Shown in pieces: positions 16,966 through 25,014 of a DNA stretch of 37,686 bases (positions within the stretch are counted from its first letter, which is position 1; each line of letters opens with the position of its first letter). A program made the position numbers and the translations under genes. Under the pieces are notes generated by a model that saw only the letters and a list, made by a program, of their open reading frames with translations, had not been told where the DNA came from and searched no databases. Source of the DNA: W0P33-017 sp963640395 (GTDB taxonomy: Bacteria > Bacillota > Clostridia > Lachnospirales > Lachnospiraceae); the NCBI GenBank assembly GCA_963640395.1, contig CAVHZH010000010.1, positions 1 to 37,686 on the forward strand, in the 5' to 3' direction.

Positions 16966-18132
16966 TTATTCTGCAAGCAGCGCATCGACCAACGCATCCA
17001 TCTGTGCCTCGGAATCCGCATTCAATGTCGAGCGGAGCGTCACCGTCGGCTCAAGCATCCGGATATTCTTCATACCCTCAAAGATCGCGCGCATCTGCTT
17101 TCCTGCGGTCGGTGCCCATGTGCCGTTCTCCACAAAGCCCACGGTACGCTTCTGATAAGCCTTCGCCTTCAGATGATGCAAAAAGTCCTCCATCACCGGA
17201 AACAGACCCGCATCATACGTCGGGCAGCATACAACCAGACGGTCATAACGGAATGCATCCTCGACTGCCTCTGCCATATCCTCTCTCGTCAGATCAGTAA
17301 ATGCGACCTTCAGATCGGTCTTTGCTTTCAGCTTCTCCACGAGCTTTTCAGCCGCAGCCTTTGTATTGCCGTGGATTGATGCACAAGCGACAAAAATACC
17401 CTGATCCTCCGGCTCATAGCTGCTCCACGTGTTGTATTTATCGATATAAAATCCTAAGTTTTCCTTTAAGATCGGTCCGTGCAGCGGGCAGATCATCCGG
17501 ATATCAAGTGCTGCTGCTTTCTTTAATAATGCCTGCACCTGTGCGCCATATTTTCCTACGATATTGAAATAATAGCGGCGCGCCTCGCATGTCCAGTCCT
17601 CCTCGGTGTCAAGCGCACCGAACTTGCCGAAGCCGTCTGCGGAAAACAGGATCTTTTCGGTAGATTCATATGCAACCATAACTTCCGGCCAGTGTACCAT
17701 CGGTGCCATGACAAATGTCAATGTATGGCTGCCGAGCGACAGTGTATCGCCCTCTGCGACTGTCACATTGCGTCCTGCAAAATCTGTGCCGAAAAACTGC
17801 TTCATCATCGGGAATGTCTTGGCATTGGCTACGATCTGCATCTGCGGATACTTCTCTGCCGCCTTCGCGATGTTTGCTGCATGATCCGGCTCCATATGCA
17901 GTACGACCAGATAGTCGGGTGTACGTCCATCCAGCGCCTTGTCCAGATTGTCAAACCACTCATCCGTGGCACGTGCATCTACGGTGTCCATGATGGCGAT
18001 CTTATCGTCCTTGATGAGATAAGAGTTATATGATACACCATTTGGAACGATATACTGGCTCTCGAACAGATCGATTGTCTTGTCATCCACTCCGATATAA
18101 ATGATGTTTTCTGAGATAGCTGTGTCTTTCAT
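16966..18132 (-). CDS. FprA-type flavodiiron protein (oxygen/NO reductase)
   Basis: This 388-residue A-type flavoprotein reduces O2 to water, or NO to N2O, in anaerobes. The beta-lactamase-like diiron domain (about 1-250) shows H79-x-E81-x-D83-H84 (HMEPDH), a His in MVHWPE, an Asp in FSADGFG and a His in PLHGPIL. The flavodoxin domain (about 255-388) starts IFVACASIHGNTKAAAE and contains VVCCPTYDAGLFPV and FVENGTWAP. No rubredoxin or reductase domain is fused, so electrons come from a separate partner. AAAGGAGG precedes ATG 18132. It fits oxidative stress defence in a strict anaerobe. Confidence 0.93.
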   Translation of the reverse strand: MKDTAISENIIYIGVDDKTIDLFESQYIVPNGVSYNSYLIKDDKIAIMDTVDARATDEWFDNLDKALDGRTPDYLVVLHMEPDHAANIAKAAEKYPQMQIVANAKTFPMMKQFFGTDFAGRNVTVAEGDTLSLGSHTLTFVMAPMVHWPEVMVAYESTEKILFSADGFGKFGALDTEEDWTCEARRYYFNIVGKYGAQVQALLKKAAALDIRMICPLHGPILKENLGFYIDKYNTWSSYEPEDQGIFVACASIHGNTKAAAEKLVEKLKAKTDLKVAFTDLTREDMAEAVEDAFRYDRLVVCCPTYDAGLFPVMEDFLHHLKAKAYQKRTVGFVENGTWAPTAGKQMRAIFEGMKNIRMLEPTVTLRSTLNADSEAQMDALVDALLAE

Positions 18133-18257
18133 TGTATATTTCCTCCTTTTATGTTCTAATTGTGAATATTTTCGCGCTGCATCTACAACGGTTGGCGCGC
18201 ATGACCAAAAAAACATAACCTATGGCTGTCACGCCTGCCGCCGTCATTTATACATCC

Positions 18258-19046
18258 TCAATCATCCGCGAGGTCTATTTTCCGCAGCTTCTCCAGCAGC
18301 AGATCCTCCTCCGTAGGCTCATCCTCCGCCTGTTCGATCCGGTTGCGGATCTCATACATCTGCGTATCGATCTGTGCGATCTGTGTCGCGCAGACTGTCA
18401 ACTGATCGACGATCTCCTGCTGGTCGGGCACTTCCTTTTTATATTTCAACTGATGCTCCAGACTCGCCCAGAAGTCCATTGCGATCGTGCGGATCTGTAC
18501 TTCAACCTTCATATTCCTCGTCTGATCCGAAAAAAATACCGGCACACTCACGATAAGGTGATAGCTGCGGTATCCGTTCGGCTTTGGATTTTTGATATAA
18601 TCCTTAAAATTCAACACGGTTATATCATCCTGCTTCGCCAATGCCTTTGCCAGACGAAAAATATCATCCACATAATAACAGATCACGCGGATTCCGGCAA
18701 CATCATGTAGATGTTCATTAACATTTTCTACGGAAAAAGGCACATCCAACCGGGTCAGCTTTTCCATAATACTCGCACTGCTCTTTAAACGGGAAGTGAT
18801 CGAGGCGATCGGATTGCGCTGGTAGCGCACATTAAACTCCGAATTTAGCACATCGAATTTCGTCCGAATCTCCTTGATCGCACAGCTATACATCATGCGC
18901 AGCTCGCGATACTCCACAACCGTTCCCGCCATCTTCTTCGCCTGCTCAAAGATACCATGATCTACCATCGGCACCATAAACATCTGATTGCTGTTGGCTC
19001 CGCCGCGATCCTGATCCTCATTGATCGGTAAAAAATCATTATTCAT
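18258..19046 (-). CDS. Small alarmone synthetase (RelQ/YjbM-like GTP pyrophosphokinase)
   Basis: This 262-residue cytoplasmic protein has only the RelA/SpoT synthetase domain, so it should make (p)ppGpp from ATP and GTP/GDP. Signatures: HDVAGIRVICYYVDDIF, YIKNPKPNGYRSYHLIVSVP (substrate loop) and VEVQIRTIAMDFWASLEHQ. There is no hydrolase, TGS or ACT domain. A helical C-terminal tail rich in Glu (about 220-262) follows, as in tetrameric RelQ enzymes. AAAAGGACGTAGAGC precedes the ATG. The upstream interval carries three copies of a promoter-like repeat, which makes its transcription unusual. Confidence 0.88.
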   Translation of the reverse strand: MNNDFLPINEDQDRGGANSNQMFMVPMVDHGIFEQAKKMAGTVVEYRELRMMYSCAIKEIRTKFDVLNSEFNVRYQRNPIASITSRLKSSASIMEKLTRLDVPFSVENVNEHLHDVAGIRVICYYVDDIFRLAKALAKQDDITVLNFKDYIKNPKPNGYRSYHLIVSVPVFFSDQTRNMKVEVQIRTIAMDFWASLEHQLKYKKEVPDQQEIVDQLTVCATQIAQIDTQMYEIRNRIEQAEDEPTEEDLLLEKLRKIDLADD

Positions 19047-19158
19047 GCTCTACGTCCTTTTCATTTCATTTGTATTGCGTTATAATCAGTTTATGTGTAA
19101 CAGCTTTGCGCTCATTATATCATGTGCAAAACCGGCACATGATCAACATTCGCCGTTC

Positions 19159-19181
19159 GTCAATCATGCAAGCATGTTGAC
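19159..19181. repeat. Hairpin with CATGCAAGCATG tip (copy 2)
   Basis: GTCAA-T-CATGC pairs with GCATG-TTGAC around an AA loop, with one bulged T. It lies between repeats one and two of the promoter-like motif. Confidence 0.55.
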
Positions 19182-19281
19182 TCACTTACGCTCATTATAT
19201 CATGCGCAAAACCATCGCAGTGCATCTCGAAAAATCTTCGATTTTCCTCGATGTACGGGCATTCGCCCTATCACTCTCGAT

Positions 19282-19322
19282 ATATGCAGTTCCTGTCATG
19301 CAAGCATGATTGAACTGCATAT
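19282..19322. repeat. Hairpin with TCATGCAAGCATGA tip (copy 3)
   Basis: The perfect 11-bp outer stem ATATGCAGTTC (19282-19292) / GAACTGCATAT (19312-19322) carries the apical palindrome TCATGC-AA-GCATGA at 19296-19309, separated by a small internal loop. Confidence 0.7.
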
Positions 19323-19390
19323 TCTCGATTGGCACTGCTCATTACTTGCGCTCATTATATCATAAAACTAAAGAAATGGAGGTCTTTTTT

Positions 19391-19942
19391 ATGAGTGCAC
19401 ATAAAATTATCCAACTAATCATCGGTATCACGCTCGCGTGTGCCGGTATCTACTGCATCATGTCCCCTGCCGTGACGGTCGCCGTACTCGCATGGATCAT
19501 CGGATTGTTCATGATCGTTCACGCGATCAGCCGTATCGGGGTCTGGCAGGAACGCCGTGCACTCGGCTTTGCCGAAAATTATGAACTGATCAGCGCGATC
19601 CTTTCCCTTGTTTTCGGTGCCGCGCTGATCGTCAGCAACTTCTTTCAGGCGATGGTCAGCACCATTATTATCTACATTCTGGCTTCGTGGATCGCGATGC
19701 TCGGTATCTTCCGGCTGCTCGTAGCCTCGAACCTGCGCAGAATGGAGGTGGACACCTCCGTCCGCATCAATAACTATAACATGCAGATGATCCTCGGTGT
19801 CCTGCTTATCCTGATTGCTGTACTGATCTTTATCCGCCCCGGTATCGTCACCGCAATGCTTGGTATCTTTATCGGCATCTGTCTCGTTCTGTTCGGCGCA
19901 TTTCAGGTTGTATCGGCTGTCAGACGATCAGATGTCATGTAA
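19391..19942 (+). CDS. HdeD/DUF308 family membrane protein
   Basis: This 183-residue protein has six hydrophobic segments arranged in pairs with short linkers, as in the HdeD/DUF308 family. It starts MSAHKIIQLIIGITLACAGIY, with later WIIGLFMIVHAISRIGVW and MLGIFIGICLVLFGAFQV segments. HdeD is linked to acid resistance in E. coli; in Firmicutes the role is not established. GGAGG eight bases before ATG 19391 decides the start over the in-frame ATG at 19376. It stands alone on the plus strand, with the repeat region upstream and its own terminator. Confidence 0.82.
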   Translation: MSAHKIIQLIIGITLACAGIYCIMSPAVTVAVLAWIIGLFMIVHAISRIGVWQERRALGFAENYELISAILSLVFGAALIVSNFFQAMVSTIIIYILASWIAMLGIFRLLVASNLRRMEVDTSVRINNYNMQMILGVLLILIAVLIFIRPGIVTAMLGIFIGICLVLFGAFQVVSAVRRSDVM

Positions 19943-19982
19943 TGGCAAACAACCGGCAGCTTTTACGGATGCGTGAAAGCAG

Positions 19983-20024
19983 AAAAGCCTCTTGACTGGA
20001 GTCCTTGTCAAGAGGCTTTTCCTT
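19983..20024 (+). terminator. Intrinsic terminator after HdeD-like gene
   Basis: AAAAGCCTCTTGAC (19983-19996) pairs perfectly with GTCAAGAGGCTTTT (20007-20020), a 14-bp stem with a 10-base loop, then CCTTT. The A/T arms make it potentially bidirectional. Confidence 0.9.
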
Positions 20025-20177
20025 TATTACGACTACCATATAATTCATGGTTTTTGGGGATAACTATATCGTACCTCACAATAGAGTCAATTACAATATG
20101 TTTCCAAAAAATCTATACTTAAACGAGGAATTCTATAACTTTGGTTCAGGTGTCAAAACGATATGAGAGGTAGATTC

Positions 20178-20414
20178 ATGAATAATTCTGAGTATGGTAA
20201 ACTGGAACTGCACATCGAAGATCTTTTAAAGAAAAACGGTATCAGCAAAAACACTTTATGCAAAACAATGGATATTCCGAGATCCAATCTGAACCGCTAT
20301 TGTCGAAACGAATTTGAACGACTGGATGCAAACCTGATCTGCAAGCTGCTCTGTTTCTTTCAATGTCCGCTCGACGAGCTGCTTACATACAAAGACACGC
20401 ATCATACCGGCTAA
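20178..20414 (+). CDS. Small XRE-type HTH regulator
   Basis: This 78-residue DNA-binding protein is almost entirely one Cro/CI-type helix-turn-helix. LLKKNGISKNTLCKTMDIPRSNLNRYCR forms helices 1-3 and LDANLICKLLCFFQCPLDELL the rest, close to small YozG-like regulators. AGAGGTAG before ATG 20178 favours this start over ATG 20163. Its last 32 bases overlap, tail to tail, the end of a second XRE gene on the other strand. Its target is unknown; autoregulation and mutual transcriptional interference are possible. Confidence 0.72.
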   Translation: MNNSEYGKLELHIEDLLKKNGISKNTLCKTMDIPRSNLNRYCRNEFERLDANLICKLLCFFQCPLDELLTYKDTHHTG

Positions 20415-20766
20415 ACGTCTGCGCACGCTTCTCAGCCGCGCATTCTGCCCTGACGACATGCATCTGTATTCTCACCTGCTCTCTGTGAGCCACTGTCATA
20501 TTCCAATCCACCCAGTTGTGCAGTCCTGCACACTGATCCAGCCGTCTGCTAATCAGGTCTGTCCGGTCAATATCATACAACTCCATAAGCGCAAGCAGCG
20601 TATCAGCCGGTGGATAACTCAGACCGGCTTCATATTTATAGATCGCCTGCACAGAGCCAAGCTGCAGGTATTCACGGACATCCGCCACTGACAGACCTCT
20701 TTTTTCACGCGCCCGCCTCAGATTCGCCCCGATCATAGCCTTATCATATTCGCGCCTGTGCCTCAT
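20383..20766 (-). CDS. XRE-family HTH regulator with C-terminal extension
   Basis: This 127-residue protein has an N-terminal Cro/CI helix-turn-helix: MIGANLRRAREKRGLSVADV, then REYLQLGSVQAIYKYEAGLS and PPADTLLALMELYDIDRTDL. The second half is basic and unrecognised. The frame is open to ATG 20841, but only ATG 20766 has a good site (GGGGGG six bases upstream). The 3' end runs 32 bases into the convergent small XRE gene. A ydcF-like gene ends upstream on the same strand. The target is unknown. Confidence 0.7.
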   Translation of the reverse strand: MRHRREYDKAMIGANLRRAREKRGLSVADVREYLQLGSVQAIYKYEAGLSYPPADTLLALMELYDIDRTDLISRRLDQCAGLHNWVDWNMTVAHREQVRIQMHVVRAECAAEKRAQTFSRYDACLCM

Positions 20767-20865
20767 CCAGATCCCCCCATTCAAGGACAACCGCGGCTGC
20801 CGTTCACAAATACGTGCACAGCAGCCAGTGATTCTTTTCATATATCTATCTTATCATAGCAAGTA

Positions 20866-21630
20866 TCATTTGTCATTGTCGGCATAGTTGAAAACAAATT
20901 TGATCTCCGCGAAAAACTCTCGCAGCATATTATTCGGCAGAAATAAGCGCGCAGAGTCCGCAGTGATGCCAACCGCCGGCAAACCCTGTTTTCTGGTGAT
21001 CTGAAGTGCCCGGAACATATGAAAATCATTCGTGATGATCCCCACGGACGTACCCTGCGGCAACAGCTTTTTACAGTTTTTTATATTTTCTGCTGTCGTG
21101 AGCGACTCCGCCTCCAGTATCAGGCGCCCCGCAGCAATCCCCTTTTCCCGGAGATACTCCGCCATACCCTCCGCCTCTGAAAACGGCTCATTACGACCCT
21201 GTCCGCCGGACAAAATACAGATCGTACCGGGATGTGTCTCCAGATACGAAACCGCCCGGTCAAGCCGATACCGGAGTACGACGCTTGGTCCATCCTCACG
21301 CACCTGCGCACCGAGAACGATCACATAGTCGAGATCTGCGTCGGTTGTCACTGACATGCAACTGACGATCAGCCCCTCGATCACCACGAAGATTGCAAAT
21401 CCGATACCGACCAGCGCGAGCGCGGCATACCGGAACACCTGCGGCAAACGCATCCATGTTCCGCTATGGAGCAGCCATGCCAGCACCAGAAAAGCCCCTG
21501 CCAAAAACAGCCACACCATATAAAAGCCTGTTCCCGACCCATTTGCGCAGACGATCACACCATAAATACCACATATGACCGCAGCTAGGATATATATAAT
21601 TTCCATGATTTTCTCCATTGTAGCTTTCAT
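20866..21630 (-). CDS. YdcF/DUF218 family membrane protein
   Basis: This 254-residue protein has about four N-terminal membrane segments (residues 8-90), then a DUF218 domain. The domain shows YVIVLGAQVREDGPSVVLRYRLDRA, CILSGGQGRNEPFSEAEGMAEYL, ESLTTAENIKNCKKLL and IITNDFHMFRALQIT, the conserved blocks of YdcF/SanA/ElyC proteins. The family is linked to envelope polymer metabolism (ElyC affects lipid carrier use in E. coli), but the activity of this subgroup is unknown. CAGGAG lies before the ATG. It sits between gdhA's terminator and the XRE gene. Confidence 0.87.
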   Translation of the reverse strand: MKATMEKIMEIIYILAAVICGIYGVIVCANGSGTGFYMVWLFLAGAFLVLAWLLHSGTWMRLPQVFRYAALALVGIGFAIFVVIEGLIVSCMSVTTDADLDYVIVLGAQVREDGPSVVLRYRLDRAVSYLETHPGTICILSGGQGRNEPFSEAEGMAEYLREKGIAAGRLILEAESLTTAENIKNCKKLLPQGTSVGIITNDFHMFRALQITRKQGLPAVGITADSARLFLPNNMLREFFAEIKFVFNYADNDK

Positions 21631-21718
21631 AATAGCTTCTCCTGATTGCCATCAGTATAGCATAGCATCCCCCAAAAAGACAGTCTCTAAATCATCGCCA
21701 TGGTATGCCATTTCATCG

Positions 21719-21755
21719 AAAAAGCCCCATGAACCAGAAGTTCATGGGACTTTTC
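21719..21755 (-). terminator. Intrinsic terminator after gdhA
   Basis: CCCATGAAC (21726-21734) and GTTCATGGG (21740-21748) form a perfect 9-bp stem flanked by AAAAG/CTTTTTC, about 80 bases downstream of the gdhA stop on the minus strand. Confidence 0.85.
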
Positions 21756-21771
21756 CATATAATCATTATTT

Positions 21772-21813
21772 GTAACTGTTCAGAGCCCATTCGCAAAATC
21801 GCTGCTTCGCAGC
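21772..21813 (-). repeat. CTGAACAGTTAC-type dispersed repeat, copy 1
   Basis: On the minus strand a small stem GCTGC-GAA-GCAGC (21813-21801) is followed by TTTTGCGAATGGGCT and CTGAACAGTTAC. Nearly the same order appears on the plus strand at 26288-26315 (TTTGCGAATGGCGCGGGCT, GAACTGTTA). The last part also occurs at 25022-25036. Confidence 0.5.
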
Positions 21814-21830
21814 TTTCCTTTTGCTACGAA

Positions 21831-23177
21831 TTAGCAGACACCCTGAGCCAGCATAGCATCTACTACCTTCTCAAATCCGGCAATATTTGCACCTGCTACA
21901 TAGTCGCCCTCTACACCGTAACGCTTAGCAGCATCGCTGATGTTTGCGTAGATGGTCTCCATGATGCCCTTGAGCTTGCCGTCTACTTCTTCGAAGCTCC
22001 AGCTTAAACGCTCTGAGTTCTGGGACATTTCCAGTGCTGAGGTAGCTACACCACCTGCATTGGCAGCCTTACCACCAACAAAGAGAACACCCTGCTCCTG
22101 TAAATACTTGGTAGCATCCAGAGTAGTAGGCATGTTCGCACCCTCTGTAACGGAGATCACACCGTTTGCTACGAGCATCTTCGCATCCTCAAGATCCAGC
22201 TCGTTCTGAGTAGCGCAAGGAAGTGCAAGATCTACCTTGTACTGCCATACACCGTGCTCACCGTTCTTCTTCTCATGATATTCTGCAGAAGGTCTTGCTG
22301 CTGCATACTCTGTCAGGCGGGCTCTCTTAACCTCTTTTACCTCTTTGAGTAACTTCACATCAATTCCTTCGGGATCATAGATCCATCCGGTAGAATCAGA
22401 GCATGTAACAGGCTTTGCACCAAGCTGCTGTGCCTTCTCGATCGCGTAGATCGCTACGTTACCGGAACCAGATACTGCACAGGTCTTTCCTGCGATGTCG
22501 ATGTCATGATCCTTTAATAATGCGTTTGTTAAGTATAACAGACCATATCCTGTAGCCTCTGTACGTGCAAGAGATCCGCCATAGGTAAGTCCCTTACCTG
22601 TAAGAACGCCCTCGAAAGAACCACGGATTCTCTTGTACTGTCCGAACATGAATCCGATCTCACGTGCGCCTGTTCCGATGTCACCGGCAGGTACATCTAC
22701 GTCTGCGCCGATATATTTAGAAAGCTCTGTCATAAAGCTCTGGCAGAATGCCATGATCTCTCTGTCTGACTTACCCTTAGGATCGAAGTCGGAACCACCC
22801 TTGCCGCCGCCGATCGGAAGTGTTGTAAGTGAATTCTTGAATACCTGCTCGAAGCCTAAGAACTTGATGATACCTAAGTTTACAGAAGGATGAAGTCTTA
22901 AACCTCCCTTGTAAGGTCCAATCGCATTATTGAACTGTACACGGAAACCTCTGTTTACCTGAACCTGTCCATTGTCATCTACCCACGGTACACGGAACAT
23001 AAGCTGACGATCCGGCTCAGTGATGCGCTCTAAGATCGCGTTCTTCTTGTAAAGCTCCTCGTTTGCCTCGATTACCGGACGTAAAGAATCCAGAACCTCT
23101 GTGACTGCCTGTAAAAACTCGGGCTGGTCTGCATTTTTTGCTTTTACTTTCTCAAGTACCTCATCAACGTAACTCAT
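21831..23177 (-). CDS. gdhA: NADP-type glutamate dehydrogenase GdhA
   Basis: This 448-residue hexameric cytoplasmic enzyme makes glutamate from 2-oxoglutarate and ammonium. Conserved residues: K90 in GPYKGGLRLHPSV, K114 in FKNSLTTLPIGGGKGG, catalytic K126, Asp in DVPAGDIGTGAREIGFM, and the nucleotide fold around CAVSGSGNVAIYAIEKA. The length and the start MSYVDEVLEKVKAKN match the NADP-specific clade. Codon use looks strongly biased, as in highly expressed genes. A good sigma-A promoter lies 73 bases upstream and a strong terminator downstream, so it is transcribed alone. Confidence 0.97.
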   Translation of the reverse strand: MSYVDEVLEKVKAKNADQPEFLQAVTEVLDSLRPVIEANEELYKKNAILERITEPDRQLMFRVPWVDDNGQVQVNRGFRVQFNNAIGPYKGGLRLHPSVNLGIIKFLGFEQVFKNSLTTLPIGGGKGGSDFDPKGKSDREIMAFCQSFMTELSKYIGADVDVPAGDIGTGAREIGFMFGQYKRIRGSFEGVLTGKGLTYGGSLARTEATGYGLLYLTNALLKDHDIDIAGKTCAVSGSGNVAIYAIEKAQQLGAKPVTCSDSTGWIYDPEGIDVKLLKEVKEVKRARLTEYAAARPSAEYHEKKNGEHGVWQYKVDLALPCATQNELDLEDAKMLVANGVISVTEGANMPTTLDATKYLQEQGVLFVGGKAANAGGVATSALEMSQNSERLSWSFEEVDGKLKGIMETIYANISDAAKRYGVEGDYVAGANIAGFEKVVDAMLAQGVC

Positions 23178-23249
23178 GATTATCCAATCTCCTTTTTTAA
23201 TATAATTGCCGATGAGCCTTCTATATGGTTAAAACTCATCTTTTGCTTT

Positions 23250-23278
23250 ATCATAGTACATAGAAAAAGTTTTAGCAA
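23250..23278 (-). promoter_or_regulatory. Sigma-A promoter of gdhA
   Basis: On the minus strand TTGCTA (23278-23273), a 17-base spacer and TATGAT (23255-23250). Transcription should start near 23243, leaving a leader of about 65 bases. Confidence 0.75.
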
Positions 23279-23298
23279 CAATTATCTTTGTATTATGC

Positions 23299-23343
23299 AA
23301 AAAACTAATATAATTAGGCGTATTCCTTTAAAAGGAACACGCC
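23299..23343 (-). terminator. Two-stem terminator after rsiV-like gene
   Basis: On the minus strand GGCGTGTTCCTTT pairs with AAAGGAATACGCC (23343-23317). The single unlike pair is a G-U only when read on this strand. A weaker CTAAT/ATTAG stem with six T follows directly. It lies about 100 bases after the stop of the anti-sigma gene. Confidence 0.65.
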
Positions 23344-23440
23344 CATGCAGGTTTTGTTTATAAAAAATTCATTTTTTCTTTTTTTACAGAGCTTTTTTAA
23401 GCAGCTTCCCTCTTTGTCAGGGAGAATATTTCACAGCCCG

Positions 23441-24325
23441 TCAAAAGATCTCTGCCGGCATCTCAAAGCTCACGCAGCCCATAGACATTGGCGCAACATC
23501 GCCCTCATTAAAGCAGATCATGAGTGTTCCGCGGTCTGTAATGTAAAAGCTCTGGTTTTCCGCGATCTGGTCAAAATTCCATTCTCCCATCTCCGGATCG
23601 TCCAGCCAGTATTGTACATTCTCATCCTTCGCCATCGCCTCACGCATCTGCCGCTTGATCTCATCGCTGATCGTCTGTACATAACCATCATCCGTAAACA
23701 GGTCTGCGAGCGATAGGATCTTTCCGGTCTTGCGGTCGATCGTGTAATAATAATCCTGCTCATATCCGCTGCCCTGCACCTCCAGATTCCATACCTTCAG
23801 TGAAAAATAGCGGTCCGTATCCGTCACGACCTCATGGCCGACGTGGATGCTGTCCGCGCCCTGACCATTCGGATCATCCTTCAGCGCTGCCTCAAATTCA
23901 GCAATGATCTGATCGGTCATCTCCTCTACCGAGGCATTGATCTGGTCTGCGGACTGCTGAAGCTGCTCCTTTACGGCATTATCCTCCTGTTCCTGCGGCT
24001 CGACCTCGACCTGAGGCACGGAAATATCTGCCTCACGATTGCCTTCCTCCACCTGATAATCACGCCAGACAACGACCTTTACGATTGTCCGCAGCACAGG
24101 AACCTTTTCCCACGCGTATGCCACAGACGGGCTCAGGTTCGGCAGTGCAATAATGACTGCTGCGGCTGCCGCCGCCACAGTCGCAGCGATCCGTCCCCAG
24201 CGGTGCTTTTTCTCTTTTTTAATATGCTTCATCGGTATGATCTTTGCTGTGACAGGCTCTGCCGCCTCAGCAACCCACTGTTCATCGATCTCTCCGACCG
24301 CTTCAAATAACTGTTCCGGTGTCAT
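23441..24325 (-). CDS. RsiV-like anti-sigma factor with DUF3298 domain
   Basis: This 294-residue single-pass membrane protein has a cytoplasmic N-terminus (about 1-43) predicted to hold the sigma factor, an Ala-rich membrane segment (about 46-70), and an extracellular domain. The extracellular part has DUF4163/DUF3298 features: SLKVWNLEVQGSGYEQDYYYTID, KILSLADLFTDDGY and QSFYITDRGTLMICFNEGDVAP. In B. subtilis RsiV binds lysozyme and is then cleaved, freeing SigV. Whether this protein binds lysozyme cannot be seen. Its start overlaps the sigma gene by four bases (ATGA), so the pair is translationally coupled. Confidence 0.85.
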   Translation of the reverse strand: MTPEQLFEAVGEIDEQWVAEAAEPVTAKIIPMKHIKKEKKHRWGRIAATVAAAAAAVIIALPNLSPSVAYAWEKVPVLRTIVKVVVWRDYQVEEGNREADISVPQVEVEPQEQEDNAVKEQLQQSADQINASVEEMTDQIIAEFEAALKDDPNGQGADSIHVGHEVVTDTDRYFSLKVWNLEVQGSGYEQDYYYTIDRKTGKILSLADLFTDDGYVQTISDEIKRQMREAMAKDENVQYWLDDPEMGEWNFDQIAENQSFYITDRGTLMICFNEGDVAPMSMGCVSFEMPAEIF

Positions 24326-24882
24326 GCATATACCTCCTCTCGAATCAGGATCTCCTGTAGCTTTTTACGCGTGCGGAACATCGTCGTCTTGACCTTGCTC
24401 TCGCTGCAGCCCAGATGCTCCGCCACCTCCGCTACCGAATCCATATAGAAATATCTTCTCACAAACATGATGCGTTCCTCGCGCGGCAGATCGCTCACAA
24501 AATCATTGATAACCTGTCTGAGAAACGACTGCTCATAGGCTTGCTCAGGGGTCGCGTCAGATGCAAGACACTCCTGCAATTCATCGATACACACAGCCAC
24601 GCGGTCTGCCTCACGCTTTTTCTGATGCGCACGGCGATAGCGATTGAGCGACAGATTACGCGTGATCTTCGCCAGATACGCGCCCAACTGGTGCGGGATC
24701 GTCGGCGGTATCGTCCGCCATGCCTGAAACCATGTATCATTGACACACTCTGCTGCCGCCCCCTCATCCCGCAGGATACGGTAAGCGATCGTATGGCAAT
24801 AAGCGCCGTAGGTCTCCTCCGATTTTCGCACTGCCTCCTCATTTCTCGCCAAATATAAATCCAGTATTTCCTGTTCTGACAT
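24322..24882 (-). CDS. ECF RNA polymerase sigma factor (SigV-like)
   Basis: This 186-residue sigma-70 family factor has region 2 (about 10-80, with RILRDEGAAAECVNDTWFQAWRTI) and region 4 (about 120-180, with LPREERIMFVRRYFYMDSVAEVAEHLGCSESKVKT). The frame is open to 24984, but AGGGAG before ATG 24882 decides the start. The RsiV-like gene overlaps it by four bases. A perfect 14-bp palindrome lies 37 bases upstream. The pair would respond to an envelope signal; target promoters are not evident in the window. Confidence 0.93.
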   Translation of the reverse strand: MSEQEILDLYLARNEEAVRKSEETYGAYCHTIAYRILRDEGAAAECVNDTWFQAWRTIPPTIPHQLGAYLAKITRNLSLNRYRRAHQKKREADRVAVCIDELQECLASDATPEQAYEQSFLRQVINDFVSDLPREERIMFVRRYFYMDSVAEVAEHLGCSESKVKTTMFRTRKKLQEILIREEVYA

Positions 24883-24918
24883 ATTTTTACTCCCTCTGAT
24901 TGTCCCTGTTTCTCTTTT

Positions 24919-24932
24919 GTATGTGCACATAC
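24919..24932. promoter_or_regulatory. Perfect palindrome upstream of the ECF sigma gene
   Basis: GTATGTGCACATAC is a perfect 14-bp palindrome between the folT terminator and the sigma gene start, the right place for an operator. Confidence 0.4.
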
Positions 24933-24942
24933 TGCCTAAAGC

Positions 24943-24975
24943 AAAAAGGATGGAGTACATTGTTGCCTCCATCCT
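24943..24975 (-). terminator. Intrinsic terminator after folT
   Basis: On the minus strand GGATGGAG (24975-24968) pairs perfectly with CTCCATCC (24955-24948), followed by five T. It separates folT from the sigma operon. Confidence 0.85.
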
Positions 24976-25014
24976 AAATAACACCGTATACTTCGATCGG
25001 TTACACCTGTATTG

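Larger units (their letters stand above)
19108..19363. repeat. Three direct repeats of a promoter-like motif
   Basis: CGCTCATTATATCAT occurs at 19109-19123, 19189-19203 and 19349-19363, preceded by TTG or TTA in each case. The first two copies extend with ATG(T/C)GCAAAACC. Start-to-start spacing is 80 and 160 bases. Read on the minus strand each copy contains TGATATAAT, an extended -10 element pointing toward the alarmone synthetase gene. Between the copies lie hairpins at 19159-19181, about 19220-19255 and 19282-19322. The 344-base interval 19047-19390 holds no gene. Confidence 0.75.

Noticed and set aside
16516..17379. Plus-strand open frame of 287 codons
   Set aside because: Antisense to gltX and the flavodiiron gene.
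19108..19363. CRISPR array
   Set aside because: The repeats are spaced 80 and 160 bases apart with hairpins between them, and no cas genes are present.
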